Origin: Fretibacterium sp. OH1220_COT-178
GTDB lineage: Bacteria > Synergistota > Synergistia > Synergistales > Aminobacteriaceae
Direction: 5' to 3'
DNA: 64,000 bases
Assembly: GCF_003860125.1 (NCBI RefSeq)
Contig: NZ_RQYL01000014.1
Span: 1 to 64,000, forward strand
Below the pieces are notes generated by a model. That model did not search any database. It was not told the origin of the DNA and was given only the letters and a program-made list of their open reading frames with translations. Numbering within the stretch: the first letter of the stretch is position 1; each line of letters begins with the position of its first letter. Made by a program: the position numbers and the translations under genes. Below, in pieces: positions 9,002 to 17,301 of this stretch.

Positions 9002-9203
9002 TTTATTTTCAACATTGATCAGGATACAAATAATAGACATACAACCAAGCAAGGCTCCTTTAGAAGCTTTTTAGAATACATTTGATAAACATAACGGCAG
9101 AGAAACACAAATAACTATCCAAGACTCTCCAGAATAACATGCAATCCAAATGGGAAGCGAAGCCGACAAAAACGTCGTAAGTACCACTTCCACAATGGAT
9201 ATG

Positions 9204-9233
9204 GGTCGAGGTCGCCTTACAGCGACCTCGACC
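9204..9233. terminator. perfect 12-bp hairpin between convergent operons
   Basis: GGTCGAGGTCGC at 9204-9215 pairs with GCGACCTCGACC at 9222-9233 around a 6-nt loop. It lies just past the stop of dctM (minus strand) and about 200 bp past the dipeptidase (plus strand), so it could end both. Neither side has a clear U-run. The region 9002-9203 holds no gene I can support. Confidence 0.5.
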
Positions 9234-9239
9234 ATTGCA

Positions 9240-10514
9240 CTAACGGATCACGGCGTTCGGGATCCAGGTGGAAACCCCGGGGAAGAGGATGATGAGCAGC
9301 AGAACCAGCCCCATCACCCCCAGGAAGGGATAGATGTAGCGGAACGAGTCCGAGTACCGGGTCTCCGTGATCTTGCACGCCGTCATCAGGTCCACGCCCA
9401 GCGGGGGCGAGTTCGCGCCGATCGCCAGGTTCACCGCGATCATGACGCCCAGGTGGATGGGGTCCACGCCCAGCTGCTTCATCACCGGCATGAAGACGGG
9501 GACGATGATGATGATGATCGCGATGGACTCCATGAACGTCCCCAGCACCAGCAGCAGCAGGTTGAAGAAGAGCAGCACGACCCAATAGTTGTCCGATATC
9601 GACAGGATCGTCTGCGCCACCTTCTGCGGGATCTCCTCCAGGGCCAGGATCCACCCGAAGAGGGAGGCCGACGAGATGATGAGGAGCACCGCGGCGCTGG
9701 TGAGGGCCACGGAATGGCAGACGTCCCAAAAGTCCCGAAGCGAGAGCTTGCGGTAGACGAAGGCCGACAGGACGAGGGCGTAGAGGGCCGCGATCGCGCC
9801 CGTTTCCGTTGCGGTGAAGATCCCGCTCCGGAACCCCACGACGATGATGAGGGGAGCCCCCATGGGCAGGACGGCCTCCTTGAGGGTCTGGGCCACCTCC
9901 GGCCAGGTGGGCTTGGCCCCGCAGGGATAGCCCTCCTTTCTGGCGAAGTACCAGGAGAGCGCCATCAGCCCCACGCCCAGCAGAATGCCCGGCAGGATTC
10001 CCGCCAGAAAGAGCCTTCCTATGGAGACGCCCATGGTCACGCCCAGGACGACCATGACGATGCTGGGCGGGATGATGGTCCCCAGCGAGCCCGCGCAGCC
10101 CAGGAGCGACGCGGTGAAGGACATGTTGTACTTTTGCTGGCGCATCATGGGGACCACGATCGAGCCGATCGCGGCCACGTCCGCGATGCCCGACCCCGAT
10201 ATGGCCCCGAACAGCATGCACGAGACCACCAGCACCATGGCGAGCCCCCCGGGGATCCGCCCCACCAGGATCGAGGCCAGCCGCATGATCTTGGGCGTGA
10301 TGTCGCCCTTGGCCATGAGCGTACCCGCCAGAAGGAAGAGCGGGATCGCCAGGAGCGTGAAGGAGTCCACCCCCACGACCATGCGCTGCGCGATGGCCGT
10401 TATGGGGACGGACTCGAAGATCAACAGGTACGACGCGCCCGAGACGGCGATGGCGAAGGCGACCGGTATGCCCATCGCCATCAGCAGGAGCATGGAGCCC
10501 AGCAGCAGCGTCAT
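9240..10514 (-). CDS. dctM: TRAP transporter large permease subunit
   Basis: The 424-aa DctM subunit forms the ion-driven translocation pathway of a tripartite TRAP transporter in the inner membrane. It begins MTLLLGSMLLLMAMGIPVAFA and continues with many hydrophobic segments. Family features include GRIPGGLAMVLVVSCMLFGAISGSGIADVAAIGSI and PPSIVMVVLGV. The ATG at 10514 overlaps the dctQ stop by four bases (ATGA), typical of the family and better than a longer upstream frame. Operon order on the minus strand is dctP-dctQ-dctM. Substrates of such systems are organic or amino acids; the specific one is unknown. Confidence 0.93.
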   Translation of the reverse strand: MTLLLGSMLLLMAMGIPVAFAIAVSGASYLLIFESVPITAIAQRMVVGVDSFTLLAIPLFLLAGTLMAKGDITPKIMRLASILVGRIPGGLAMVLVVSCMLFGAISGSGIADVAAIGSIVVPMMRQQKYNMSFTASLLGCAGSLGTIIPPSIVMVVLGVTMGVSIGRLFLAGILPGILLGVGLMALSWYFARKEGYPCGAKPTWPEVAQTLKEAVLPMGAPLIIVVGFRSGIFTATETGAIAALYALVLSAFVYRKLSLRDFWDVCHSVALTSAAVLLIISSASLFGWILALEEIPQKVAQTILSISDNYWVVLLFFNLLLLVLGTFMESIAIIIIIVPVFMPVMKQLGVDPIHLGVMIAVNLAIGANSPPLGVDLMTACKITETRYSDSFRYIYPFLGVMGLVLLLIILFPGVSTWIPNAVIR

Positions 10515-10984
10515 GACGGGTGCCTCTCCGTCTCCAGCCCCTCCCTGCCCGTGATCAGCATCCAGAGGCCGAAGAGGGCCATCAGGCCGAACCCCACGGG
10601 AAGCGCCAGATAGAGGATGCCCGCGGAGATCTGGAGGGATGCGGTGACGTCGTCCCAGACCCGCGCCACGACCCTGCAGCCGCTGCGGATCCCATAGCCC
10701 AGGAACGCCAGGATGATCAGGACGTTCAGACGGATCAGCACCTTGCGGGCGGTGCGGGGCAGACGCTCGACCAGCATCTCGATGCCGATGTGCTCGCCCC
10801 TCAGAAACGCCGCCGCGGCGCCCACGAAGGTCATCCACACCAGCAGCGTCTGGCTGGCCTCGGCGCCCCAGGGCAGGGGATTGTGAAAGATGAAGCGCGA
10901 CGCGACCTCGAGCACGACCTCGAGAAAGATCAGAAGCACGACAAGAATCAGAAAGGGCCTGAGGAGCCGATCGAATATCCTCAT
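10511..10984 (-). CDS. dctQ: TRAP transporter small permease subunit
   Basis: DctQ, 157 aa, has four predicted membrane helices (about 9-29, 45-62, 87-104, 127-148) and the family segment NPLPWGAEASQTLLVWMTFVG followed by GEHIGIE. It bridges or stabilises the large permease. It starts four bases after the dctP stop and its own stop overlaps dctM, so the three genes should be co-translated. Confidence 0.92.
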   Translation of the reverse strand: MRIFDRLLRPFLILVVLLIFLEVVLEVASRFIFHNPLPWGAEASQTLLVWMTFVGAAAAFLRGEHIGIEMLVERLPRTARKVLIRLNVLIILAFLGYGIRSGCRVVARVWDDVTASLQISAGILYLALPVGFGLMALFGLWMLITGREGLETERHPS

Positions 10985-10988
10985 GCCC

Positions 10989-11954
10989 TTACTCGCCCGC
11001 CTCCCGGACCAGCTTCATCAGCTCCTCTCCGAACGTCGGCTCGAAGCTCTTCCAGACGCCCTGGACCGCCTCGCGGAAGGGGGCCTTGTCCACCTCGCGC
11101 ACGTCGACGCCCTTCTTGCGGATCTCCTCCACCAGGGCGGCGTCCGCCTCGCGGATCATCCTCCGCTCCTCGTCGCGCCACTTCGCGGCCAGGGTCAAAA
11201 AGGCCTTGCGGTCCTCCTCGGAGATTCGGTCCCAGACGTCCGTCCCCACGCAGAGCACGGCCGACGTCCAGATGTGCCCCGTCAGGGACAGGTGTTTCTG
11301 CACCTCGGAGAACGCGTTGGAGACGAAGATGACCAGCGGGTTCTCCTGGGCGTCCACGACGCCCTGCTGGAGCGCGGAGTAGAGCTCGCCGAACGGAATG
11401 GGCATGGGCGAGGCGCCCAGGGCGGTGAAGGTGTCGAGGCGCATCTTCTGGGGCGTCACCCGGATCTTGATGCCCGCCAGGTCCTCGGGCTTGTCGATCG
11501 GGCGCTTGTTGTTGGAGATGTGGCGGAACCCGTTCTCCCACCAGGCCAGGCCGACGATGCCCTTTCCCTTCAGGATTCCGAACAGGACCTCCCCCAGTTT
11601 GCCGTCGAAGGCCCTGTACGCCTGCTCGTGGGACGCGAAGGCGTAGGGCAGCTCCTCGATGCCGAACTTCGGGTCCAGGGACTGGAACGAGGACCCCCCG
11701 ACCAGGGCTCCGTCGATCGTCCCCATCTTCAGCCCCTCGATCAGGTCCTTCTCGTTCCCCAACTGGGCGCTGTGGAAGACCTTCAGCGTCACCCGGCCCT
11801 CCGTCGCCCCGGCAAGATCGGACGCCAGGCCCTCCAATGCGACGTTCCACGGATGATCCGGATTCAGCACGTGGCCCACCCGAATCGTCGTGCCCGCAAA
11901 CGCCGGCACCGCCAGCAGCAGCAACGCAACAACCGCAAACCCGAATTTCCTCAT
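10989..11954 (-). CDS. dctP: TRAP transporter solute-binding protein
   Basis: A periplasmic DctP binding protein, 321 aa. It opens with a signal peptide, MRKFGFAVVALLLLAVPAFA, then TTIRVGHVLNPDHPWN, the usual start of the mature domain. The conserved RVTPQKMRLDTFTALGASPMPIPFGELYSALQQGVVDAQENP segment of DctP family members (ligand-binding Arg and the signature helix) lies at about 160-200. The ATG at 11954 is chosen because it begins the signal peptide and has a GGGAGGG site; longer upstream frames lack both. It captures the substrate for DctQM. It diverges from thrC across about 230 bp. Confidence 0.92.
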   Translation of the reverse strand: MRKFGFAVVALLLLAVPAFAGTTIRVGHVLNPDHPWNVALEGLASDLAGATEGRVTLKVFHSAQLGNEKDLIEGLKMGTIDGALVGGSSFQSLDPKFGIEELPYAFASHEQAYRAFDGKLGEVLFGILKGKGIVGLAWWENGFRHISNNKRPIDKPEDLAGIKIRVTPQKMRLDTFTALGASPMPIPFGELYSALQQGVVDAQENPLVIFVSNAFSEVQKHLSLTGHIWTSAVLCVGTDVWDRISEEDRKAFLTLAAKWRDEERRMIREADAALVEEIRKKGVDVREVDKAPFREAVQGVWKSFEPTFGEELMKLVREAGE

Positions 11955-12085
11955 CCTCTCGATACCCTCCCGACATTCGACGTATCCGCGCTCCCTTCCG
12001 CAAGGAAGAGGGGCGATCGGATTGACACACAAGTTTCATTTTACACGTTACAAGAAAAAAGAAAACCTTTTACGACGCATCGGCC

Positions 12086-12114
12086 TTGACATCCCTTTTC
12101 CTGCAGTGTATAAC
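12086..12114 (+). promoter_or_regulatory. sigma-70 promoter of the threonine operon
   Basis: TTGACA at 12086-12091 and TATAAC at 12109-12114 are separated by 17 nt, giving a leader of about 65 nt before thrC. The match is near consensus. No T-box or leader peptide rich in Thr codons was recognised in the short leader. The divergent dctP promoter probably lies in the AT-rich stretch around 12038-12070 but is less clear. Confidence 0.7.
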
Positions 12115-12185
12115 CGTGAAAAATTCCAAAAAAGGGCGCGGGCGCTCATGCGGCAACCCCCGCCCAAGGGATGGAGGGACAGAGC

Positions 12186-13235
12186 ATGGGCATTCTGGCA
12201 CGTTACGCCGAGCTGCTTCCGGTGACGTCCGCGACGCCGCCCGTCAGCCTGGAGGAGGGCTCCACCCCGCTGATCGCCCTGCCGCGCATCGGGGCACGGC
12301 TCGGCATCACGCTCTACGGCAAGTTCGAGGGGTGCAACCCCTCGGGCTCCTTCAAGGACAGGGGCATGGTCCTGGCCGTCGCCAAGGCGCTGGAGGAGGG
12401 CAAGCGCGCCCTGATCTGCGCCTCGACGGGCAACACCTCCGCCTCGGCGGCCGCCTATGCGGCCTCCGTCGGCATCCCCTGCTTCGTCCTGCTCCCGGCC
12501 GGCAAGGTCGCTCTGGGCAAGCTGGCCCAGGCCCTGATGTACGGGGCGAAGGTCATCGCCGTGCGGGGCAACTTCGACCGCGCCCTGGAACTGGCGCGCA
12601 CGGCGGCCGAGAGGACCGGCTGCGCCATGGTCAACTCCGTCAACCCCTACCGGCTCATCGGCCAGCGCACGGGCGCCTGGGAGATCTGCGAGGCCCTGGG
12701 CGGCAGGGCCCCGGACTGGCACGCCATCCCCGTCGGGAACGCGGGGAACATCAGCGCCTACTGGGCGGGCTACTCCGAGTACCTCGGCCTGGGCCGGATA
12801 CCCCGCGCCCCCCGCATGATGGGCTTTCAGGCGGCGGGGGCCGCGCCGCTCGTCACGGGGCGCCCCTGCCCGAACCCCGAGACGGTCGCCACGGCCATAC
12901 GCATCGGCAGCCCGGTCAGCGGCCACCTGGCCCGAGCGGCGGTGTCGGAGTCGGGCGGCGAGTTCAACGCGGTCTCCGACGAGGAGATCCTGGCCGCCCA
13001 GAGGCTTCTGGCCTCCGAGGGAGGAGTGTTCGCCGAACCCGCATCCTGCGCTCCCCTCGCGGGGCTCCTCGCGCTCGAACGCGCCGGGCGCCTGCCGAAG
13101 GGCATCACCGTGGCCATGGTCCTGACGGGCAACGGCCTGAAGGATCCGGACACGGCGCTCTCCCAGACGGGACGCCCCGTCGAGATCGACGACTCCCTCG
13201 ACGCGCTGATGGACGTCCTGGGGACCCCGTCATGA
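12186..13235 (+). CDS. thrC: threonine synthase
   Basis: ThrC, 349 aa, converts O-phosphohomoserine to threonine with PLP. The PLP lysine lies in CNPSGSFKDRGM (about residues 46-57), and the phosphate-binding Ser/Thr loop is CASTGNTSASAAAYA. A glycine-rich PVGNAGNISAYWAG segment is also typical. The second ATG (12186) is chosen over 12171 because a GGAGGG site sits seven bases before it. The stop overlaps the thrB start (ATGA), so the genes are translationally coupled. Length is that of the shorter, Bacillus-like class. Confidence 0.93.
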   Translation: MGILARYAELLPVTSATPPVSLEEGSTPLIALPRIGARLGITLYGKFEGCNPSGSFKDRGMVLAVAKALEEGKRALICASTGNTSASAAAYAASVGIPCFVLLPAGKVALGKLAQALMYGAKVIAVRGNFDRALELARTAAERTGCAMVNSVNPYRLIGQRTGAWEICEALGGRAPDWHAIPVGNAGNISAYWAGYSEYLGLGRIPRAPRMMGFQAAGAAPLVTGRPCPNPETVATAIRIGSPVSGHLARAAVSESGGEFNAVSDEEILAAQRLLASEGGVFAEPASCAPLAGLLALERAGRLPKGITVAMVLTGNGLKDPDTALSQTGRPVEIDDSLDALMDVLGTPS

Positions 13236-14218
13236 AGGGCGCCCCCCTCCTCTCCCTGCGCGTCCCCGCCACGAGCGCGAACCTGGGCTCAGGCTTCGAC
13301 ACCCTGGGCATGGCGCTCTCCCTCTGCAACGTCTTCAACGTCCGAGAGCTGCTGCCCGAGGGGGAGTTCACCTGCGACGTCATCGGCGAGGGGGCGTACG
13401 AGCTGACCGACGCGGCCTCCAACATGGTGGTTCGGAGCTACCTCCGCGCCTGCGCGGAGTGGGGGCTCCCCGCCCGGGGCCTGGCCCTGGAGTGCCACAA
13501 CGTCATCCCGCTCTGCCGCGGGCTCGGCAGCTCCTCCACCGCCGTCGTGGCGGGCGTGGCGCTCGCGGACGCCGTCTCGGGCAAGGGGGCGGACGAGGCC
13601 GAGCTGCTGCGCGTCATGACCCTGATCGAGGGGCACCCGGACAACGTCGTACCCTGCTACGTCGGGGGCATGACTGTCTGCTGCTGGGACGGCCGGGACC
13701 TGCGCTACGTGAAGCTTCCGCCCCTGCCGGACGACATGCACGTGGTGGCCGCGGTGCCGGACGTCCGGGTCCGTACCCAGGAGGCCCGCCAGGTCCTGCC
13801 CGAGCTGGTCCAGTTCGGGGACGCCGTCTTCAACCTGGGGCGCGCCTCCCTGCTCTGCGCCGCCTGGGCGACGGGCCGATGGGACCTGCTGTCCTGGGGG
13901 ATGGACGACCGCCTGCATCAGCCCTACCGAAGCTCCCTCTTCCCCGGCGGCAAGGCCATCCTGGAGCGCATCCGGGAGCTTCCCGGCTGCGTGGCCGTCG
14001 CGATCAGCGGGTCGGGCCCCACGATGGTGGCGCTGGTGCGGGGCTCGCCCGGCGCGGTCGCCTCGGCGATGTGCCGCACGTTCTCCGAGCACGACGTGCC
14101 CTCGCAGTTCTTCGTCCTTCGCGGCTCCTCCACCGGAGCGGCGATCGAACGCGCCGCCGGCGGCCTGCCGCCGGCCGGAGGCGCGGGGAAAAATTTCATT
14201 TCTCGGGATAGGAGCTGA
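13232..14218 (+). CDS. thrB: homoserine kinase
   Basis: ThrB, 328 aa, a GHMP-family kinase that phosphorylates homoserine to the substrate of ThrC. The N-terminal motif VPATSANLGSGFDTLGMAL and the ATP-binding PLCRGLGSSSTAVV (about residues 90-103) are clear. The C-terminal GHMP motif is AISGSGPTMVALV. The last 20 or so residues (GGLPPAGGAGKNF...) look like an unconserved tail. It overlaps thrC by four bases and is followed four bases later by an ACT-domain gene. Confidence 0.93.
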   Translation: MKGAPLLSLRVPATSANLGSGFDTLGMALSLCNVFNVRELLPEGEFTCDVIGEGAYELTDAASNMVVRSYLRACAEWGLPARGLALECHNVIPLCRGLGSSSTAVVAGVALADAVSGKGADEAELLRVMTLIEGHPDNVVPCYVGGMTVCCWDGRDLRYVKLPPLPDDMHVVAAVPDVRVRTQEARQVLPELVQFGDAVFNLGRASLLCAAWATGRWDLLSWGMDDRLHQPYRSSLFPGGKAILERIRELPGCVAVAISGSGPTMVALVRGSPGAVASAMCRTFSEHDVPSQFFVLRGSSTGAAIERAAGGLPPAGGAGKNFISRDRS

Positions 14219-14222
14219 GACC

Positions 14223-14702
14223 ATGCAAAAGTCGACGATCGAAAGCATCCGGATCGACCGCGGGTGCGCCCGCATCATCCTGCTGGGCGTCCCCGACCTC
14301 CCGGGGGTCGCGGCCACCGTCTTCTCGTCCCTGTCCGAGAAGAACGTCGGAGTGGAGATGATCGTCCAGAACAACATGCGCGGCGGCATGACGGACATGA
14401 CCTTCCTGATCCGCAAGGACCGTCTGGACGACGCCATCCCCGTCTGCCGGGCGGCCGCCGAGTCGATCAGGGCCCAGGGCGTCTCCTTCAACACGGAGGT
14501 GGCCAGCGTCTCCATCCAGGGCCGGGACCTGTCCTCCAGCCCGGAGATCGCCGCAAAGATGTTCGCCACTCTGGCGTCGGTGAACGTGAACATCGGGATG
14601 ATCACCTCAAGCGCGCTCGCGGTCACCTGCGTCGTGGACGCCACCGCCGTGGACCGGGCCGTCGAGGCCCTGGAGGGGACCTTCGGGGTCAAACCCGCGT
14701 AG
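14223..14702 (+). CDS. stand-alone aspartate kinase-type ACT regulatory protein
   Basis: A 159-aa protein that corresponds to the two tandem ACT domains of aspartate kinase without the catalytic domain. The first half reads GVPDLPGVAATVFSSLSEKNVGVEMIVQN; the second half has the matching SSPEIAAKMFATLASVNVNIGMITSS, as in lysine/threonine-sensitive aspartokinases. It lies four bases behind thrB, so it probably senses threonine. It could act in trans on an aspartokinase encoded elsewhere. In bacilli and corynebacteria a similar beta subunit comes from an internal start within the kinase gene; here it is a separate gene. Confidence 0.75.
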   Translation: MQKSTIESIRIDRGCARIILLGVPDLPGVAATVFSSLSEKNVGVEMIVQNNMRGGMTDMTFLIRKDRLDDAIPVCRAAAESIRAQGVSFNTEVASVSIQGRDLSSSPEIAAKMFATLASVNVNIGMITSSALAVTCVVDATAVDRAVEALEGTFGVKPA

Positions 14703-14730
14703 CCTCCGGCCCTTCCCGGACAGATCAAGT

Positions 14731-14762
14731 CGGGGCCCCGGACTTTACCGTCCGGGGCCCCG
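14731..14762 (+). terminator. hairpin after the threonine operon
   Basis: A 13-bp perfect stem (14731-14743 with 14750-14762) around a 6-nt loop, all G/C except one A-T pair. It lies 28 bp after the ACT gene stop. No U-run follows, as with several other hairpins in this window. Confidence 0.6.
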
Positions 14763-14873
14763 AATGCTGCGCTTCCGACGCTTTCGCACGACGCAAAAAC
14801 GAGCCCCCGCCATCAAGCTCTCTCCCACAAGCTGCAAAGGCAAGAGCAAGGGGATCGCACTCAAAGGTCAATA

Positions 14874-16274
14874 TTAATCAATTGATTTGTCGTCTTTTTT
14901 GACAGTCTTCATTTCTCTTGCATCCGCCGCCAAGGGCAGCGTCACCGCGAACCGGCTGCCATGCCCCTCCGTGCTGGACACGGCGATCGTCCCGCCATGG
15001 GCCTCCACCATCGCCTTCGCGATGGCGAGCCCCACGCCGCGGCCCCCGGTCGCCCGGGCTCGGGCCGCGTCCGATCGGTAGAAGCGGTCGAAGACGTGGG
15101 GAAGGTCCGATGCGGCGATTCCCGTCCCCCAGTCCTCGACCTCGATCACGGCCTCGCCGTCGCGGGTGAGCAGCCGCACCTCCACGCGTCCCCCGGGGTC
15201 CGAATAGCGCAGCGCATTCGAGAGCAGGTTGTCGATCACGCGGCGAAACCGTTCGGGATCGATCTCCGCCCGGACGTCCCGCTCGAGGCTGCGGCAAAGC
15301 GCCACCTCCGCCCCCTCGAAGAGCGGCTCCAGAGCATCCAGAAGAGCCCGCAAGAACTCGGCGAGGTCCGTATCCTCGACGCGGACCGACAGAACCTCGC
15401 CCTCCAGATGCGTCAGGGTTTCCACCTCCCCTATCAGGGCGCTCAGACGCCCCACCTCGGAGACGCAGAGCGCCAACCGATCGGGGCTCGCCTCCCAGAT
15501 CCCGTCCGCCATGGCCTCCAGCTGAGAGCGCACCACCGTCAGCGGGGTCCTGAGCTCGTGCGCGATGTCCACCATCAGCCGCCTGCGCAGCCGCTCCTGT
15601 CCGGCCAGGGAGCGCCCCAGATCCTCCACCCCGCGGGACAGCACGTCCATCTCCCGGATGCCGCTCGGAGGTTCCGGATCCAGCTCATACTCCCCCCGGC
15701 TGATGCGCCGTGCCCGTTCGGCCGCCCGTACCACGGGCCGGCTCAACCCTCCGGCGACGAAATACCCCAGCCCGCAGGCCACGGCGATCATCACCAGCGC
15801 CCCCAGGAAGGTGTTCCGGGCGAGGCGCGACACGAAATCCCGGTCAAAACGACTGGGCAGAGCCTGGAGGCTCCCCTCCAGGAGACCGATCCGTCGGTCG
15901 CCCGAGTTCAGCTCGACGACGGCGAGTTTGCCGCCCCCGACTTTCCTCCCGTGCGCTCCGTGCCCCCGACCGGGCCCATGGGGCAGAAGCCTGTTCCCGT
16001 CCGCATCCCAAAGGGCGATATCCGGGACTCCCCAACGCGGGGAGGAACGCATGACGTCCATGACGCGCCTTCGGTCCCAGCCTCCGTCCTCCCGATAAAG
16101 GGCCTCCAGGGATTGCCCCAGGGCCTCCAGGTCGGAGAGCCGCCGACGCTCCAGATACTCCCGGAACCCCGAAAGGGTCAGGCGCATCCCCAGGGCCGGG
16201 ACGATCGCCCCGCTCAGCACCGCCAGGAGGACGTAGAGGGACATCAGATGAACCCGGAGAGAGCGCCCCTTCAT
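14874..16274 (-). CDS. sensor histidine kinase (HAMP, HisKA, HATPase)
   Basis: A 466-aa membrane kinase. It has an N-terminal membrane helix (about 10-30), an extracytoplasmic sensor of about 130 residues, a second helix (about 155-175), HAMP (about 176-230), a HisKA domain with phospho-acceptor His in DIAHELRTPL (about 237-246), and an ATPase domain. The N-box is NLLSNALRYS, the G1 box DWGTGI, followed by FDRFYRSD and GGRGVGLAIAK. It shares a four-base overlap with the upstream response regulator gene. The Spy-like exported protein encoded divergently suggests that it senses envelope or metal stress, as BaeS, CpxA and ZraS do. The stimulus is inferred. Confidence 0.9.
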   Translation of the reverse strand: MKGRSLRVHLMSLYVLLAVLSGAIVPALGMRLTLSGFREYLERRRLSDLEALGQSLEALYREDGGWDRRRVMDVMRSSPRWGVPDIALWDADGNRLLPHGPGRGHGAHGRKVGGGKLAVVELNSGDRRIGLLEGSLQALPSRFDRDFVSRLARNTFLGALVMIAVACGLGYFVAGGLSRPVVRAAERARRISRGEYELDPEPPSGIREMDVLSRGVEDLGRSLAGQERLRRRLMVDIAHELRTPLTVVRSQLEAMADGIWEASPDRLALCVSEVGRLSALIGEVETLTHLEGEVLSVRVEDTDLAEFLRALLDALEPLFEGAEVALCRSLERDVRAEIDPERFRRVIDNLLSNALRYSDPGGRVEVRLLTRDGEAVIEVEDWGTGIAASDLPHVFDRFYRSDAARARATGGRGVGLAIAKAMVEAHGGTIAVSSTEGHGSRFAVTLPLAADAREMKTVKKDDKSID

Positions 16275-16978
16275 GACCGCTCCTCCGGATCGGCGTCGTC
16301 GATCCTGTAGCCGAAACCGTAGACGGTGCGTATCCAGCCGTTCTCGTGCCCCGGCTCTGCCAGCTTGCGCCTGAGGTTCTTGACGTAGGTGTCCACCGTG
16401 CGGTCGAACCCCTCGTAATCGTCGCCCAGAGCGACGCGGATGATGTCGTCCCGCGACCAGGTCCTCACGGGCCGGGAGGCCAGGGTCGAGAAGACCAGGA
16501 ACTCGCTGCGCGTGACGGGGACCGCCGAGCCGTCCTTTCGGATCTCCACCCGCTGCGGGTCGACCTCGATGCGCCCGCCCACCCTCACCAATCCGCCGCT
16601 GCCCACGGCCTCCCTCGATTCCCGCGCCGGGCGGAGGTGCGCACGGATCCGAGCCATGAGGACCCGGGGACTGAAGGGTTTGCCGACATAATCGTCCGCT
16701 CCGGCATCGAGCCCTGCAACGACATCGTCCTCACTGCCCCTGGCCGTCAGCATCACGATGGGCACGGAAGAGCGGGCTCGGATGCGCCGGCACACCTCCA
16801 ATCCGCTCAGCTTGGGCAACATCAGATCCAGAACCACGAGGTCGGCCCCCTCACTCTTCCAGTGAGACATCGCGGCCTCGCCGTCCGCGGCCCACAGGGT
16901 CTCGTACCCCTCGCGAGCCGCGTACGCCACCACCACCTCTGCGATCGCCGGCTCGTCCTCGACGATCAAAAGCCTCAT
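16271..16978 (-). CDS. OmpR/PhoB-family response regulator
   Basis: A 235-aa two-domain regulator. The receiver domain has the acidic pair EDE near residue 7, the phospho-acceptor Asp in LVVLDLMLPKLSGLEV (about residue 51), and the Lys in GKPFSPRVLMARI. A winged-helix DNA-binding domain follows and ends TVDTYVKNLRRKLAEPGHENGWIRTVYGFGYRID. Partner of the overlapping histidine kinase. Two TTCA-type direct repeats 11 bp apart at 17217 and 17228, upstream of the divergent Spy-like gene, are a plausible binding site. Confidence 0.93.
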   Translation of the reverse strand: MRLLIVEDEPAIAEVVVAYAAREGYETLWAADGEAAMSHWKSEGADLVVLDLMLPKLSGLEVCRRIRARSSVPIVMLTARGSEDDVVAGLDAGADDYVGKPFSPRVLMARIRAHLRPARESREAVGSGGLVRVGGRIEVDPQRVEIRKDGSAVPVTRSEFLVFSTLASRPVRTWSRDDIIRVALGDDYEGFDRTVDTYVKNLRRKLAEPGHENGWIRTVYGFGYRIDDADPEERS

Positions 16979-17058
16979 CGTTCCCCCTCCTTCTGCGTCC
17001 CGTCACGCACCTCATGTCGATTCTCAATGATAGAGCACAAATGCGGAGAAAATAAGTC

Positions 17059-17079
17059 GAGGGGAAAGCCCCTCTTTTT
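17059..17079 (+). terminator. terminator-like hairpin in a divergent intergenic region
   Basis: GAGGGG, a 4-nt loop, CCCCTC and then five T on the plus strand: a textbook intrinsic terminator shape. No plus-strand gene ends here. It lies 80 bp upstream of the response regulator start, so it may stop antisense transcription or act in the regulator's 5' leader, where the minus-strand hairpin is followed by a weaker T-rich run. Confidence 0.45.
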
Positions 17080-17216
17080 CAGTAATTTTAGCGCATAAAA
17101 CAATTGACCTTATATGATCTTCATATCGCCCCTTGAAACCTTCCCGTGAAGAAGCCCCCTTTCCCTCCCCTTACATTCCAAAGGGACAGGCGTCTCCACG
17201 GGATATCCTCATTGCG

Positions 17217-17255
17217 TTCATATTCTCTTCACATTGGGCGGTTATCCTGTATTTA
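17217..17255 (+). promoter_or_regulatory. OmpR-type direct repeat overlapping a promoter
   Basis: TTCATATT at 17217 and TTCACATT at 17228 are direct repeats spaced 11 bp, the spacing used by OmpR/PhoB-family dimers. The second overlaps a possible -35 (TTCACA, 17228-17233) with a -10 TATTTA at 17250-17255 and a 16-nt spacer. This would place the Spy-like gene under control of the neighbouring two-component system. Confidence 0.45.
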
Positions 17256-17301
17256 CCCGGGGGAAAACGATCCCCCGGCAGATCATGAGGAGGTCGTTCA
17301 G

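Noticed and set aside
12115-12185. T-box or threonine attenuator before thrC
   Set aside because: The leader is only about 70 nt, with no T-box sequence and no run of Thr codons.
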